This document shows, piece by piece, positions 7,233 through 7,234 of a stretch of DNA of 7,234 bases. The stretch's first letter is position 1. Every line of letters begins with the position of its first letter. The translations under genes and the position numbers were made by a program. The notes beneath the pieces were generated by a model. It was given only the letters and a program-made list of their open reading frames with translations. It made no database searches and had not been told where the DNA came from. The DNA comes from CAYSBK01 sp964429265 (GTDB lineage: Bacteria > Planctomycetota > Phycisphaerae > Sedimentisphaerales > Anaerobacaceae). The stretch covers positions 1-7,234 of the forward strand of contig CAYSBK010000125.1 of assembly GCA_964429265.1 (NCBI GenBank), written 5' to 3'.

Positions 7233-7234
7233 TG

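Overview
The window is two stretches of bacterial sequence joined by a run of exactly 100 Ns (1974-2073), which looks like a scaffold gap of unknown true length. All three long coding regions encode proteins with an export signal, so the theme is the cell envelope. A secretin shows that the organism has an outer membrane. The combination of G+C-rich coding DNA, a large secretin fused to a TolB-like propeller, and a secreted raffinose-synthase-type glycoside hydrolase suggests a planctomycete or related PVC-type MAG. That is an inference from gene flavour, not proof. No rRNA, tRNA, IS element or CRISPR array was found.

Left contig (1-1973): the end of a small membrane-anchored protein (open at the left edge, stop at 271-273) is followed 25 bases later by a signal-peptide protein of unknown function (from 299, cut by the gap after 558 codons). 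The pair looks like an operon. The second protein has a beta-rich N-terminal half and a helical, TPR-like C-terminal half with cysteines about every 20 residues.

Right contig (2074-7234): a minus-strand gene (4659 down to the gap) encodes a signal peptide, a WD40/TolB-like beta-propeller, a Pro-rich linker and a C-terminal secretin pore domain in one continuous frame. I do not recognise a named family with this architecture, and it is the most unusual item here. Divergently, from 4891 to 7062 on the plus strand, lies an exported raffinose synthase/Sip1-type (GH36-like) glycoside hydrolase with its catalytic aspartates intact. The 231-base divergent intergenic region carries a good sigma70-like promoter for the hydrolase and an 8-bp inverted repeat just upstream of it. 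The last 172 bases hold no clear gene; a 12-codon mini-ORF ends in a TGATG overlap at the window edge.

Functional link (inference): a secretin provides an outer-membrane gate and its divergent neighbour is an exported carbohydrate-active enzyme, so the two may share a regulatory region. Nothing in the sequence proves that the enzyme passes through this secretin.
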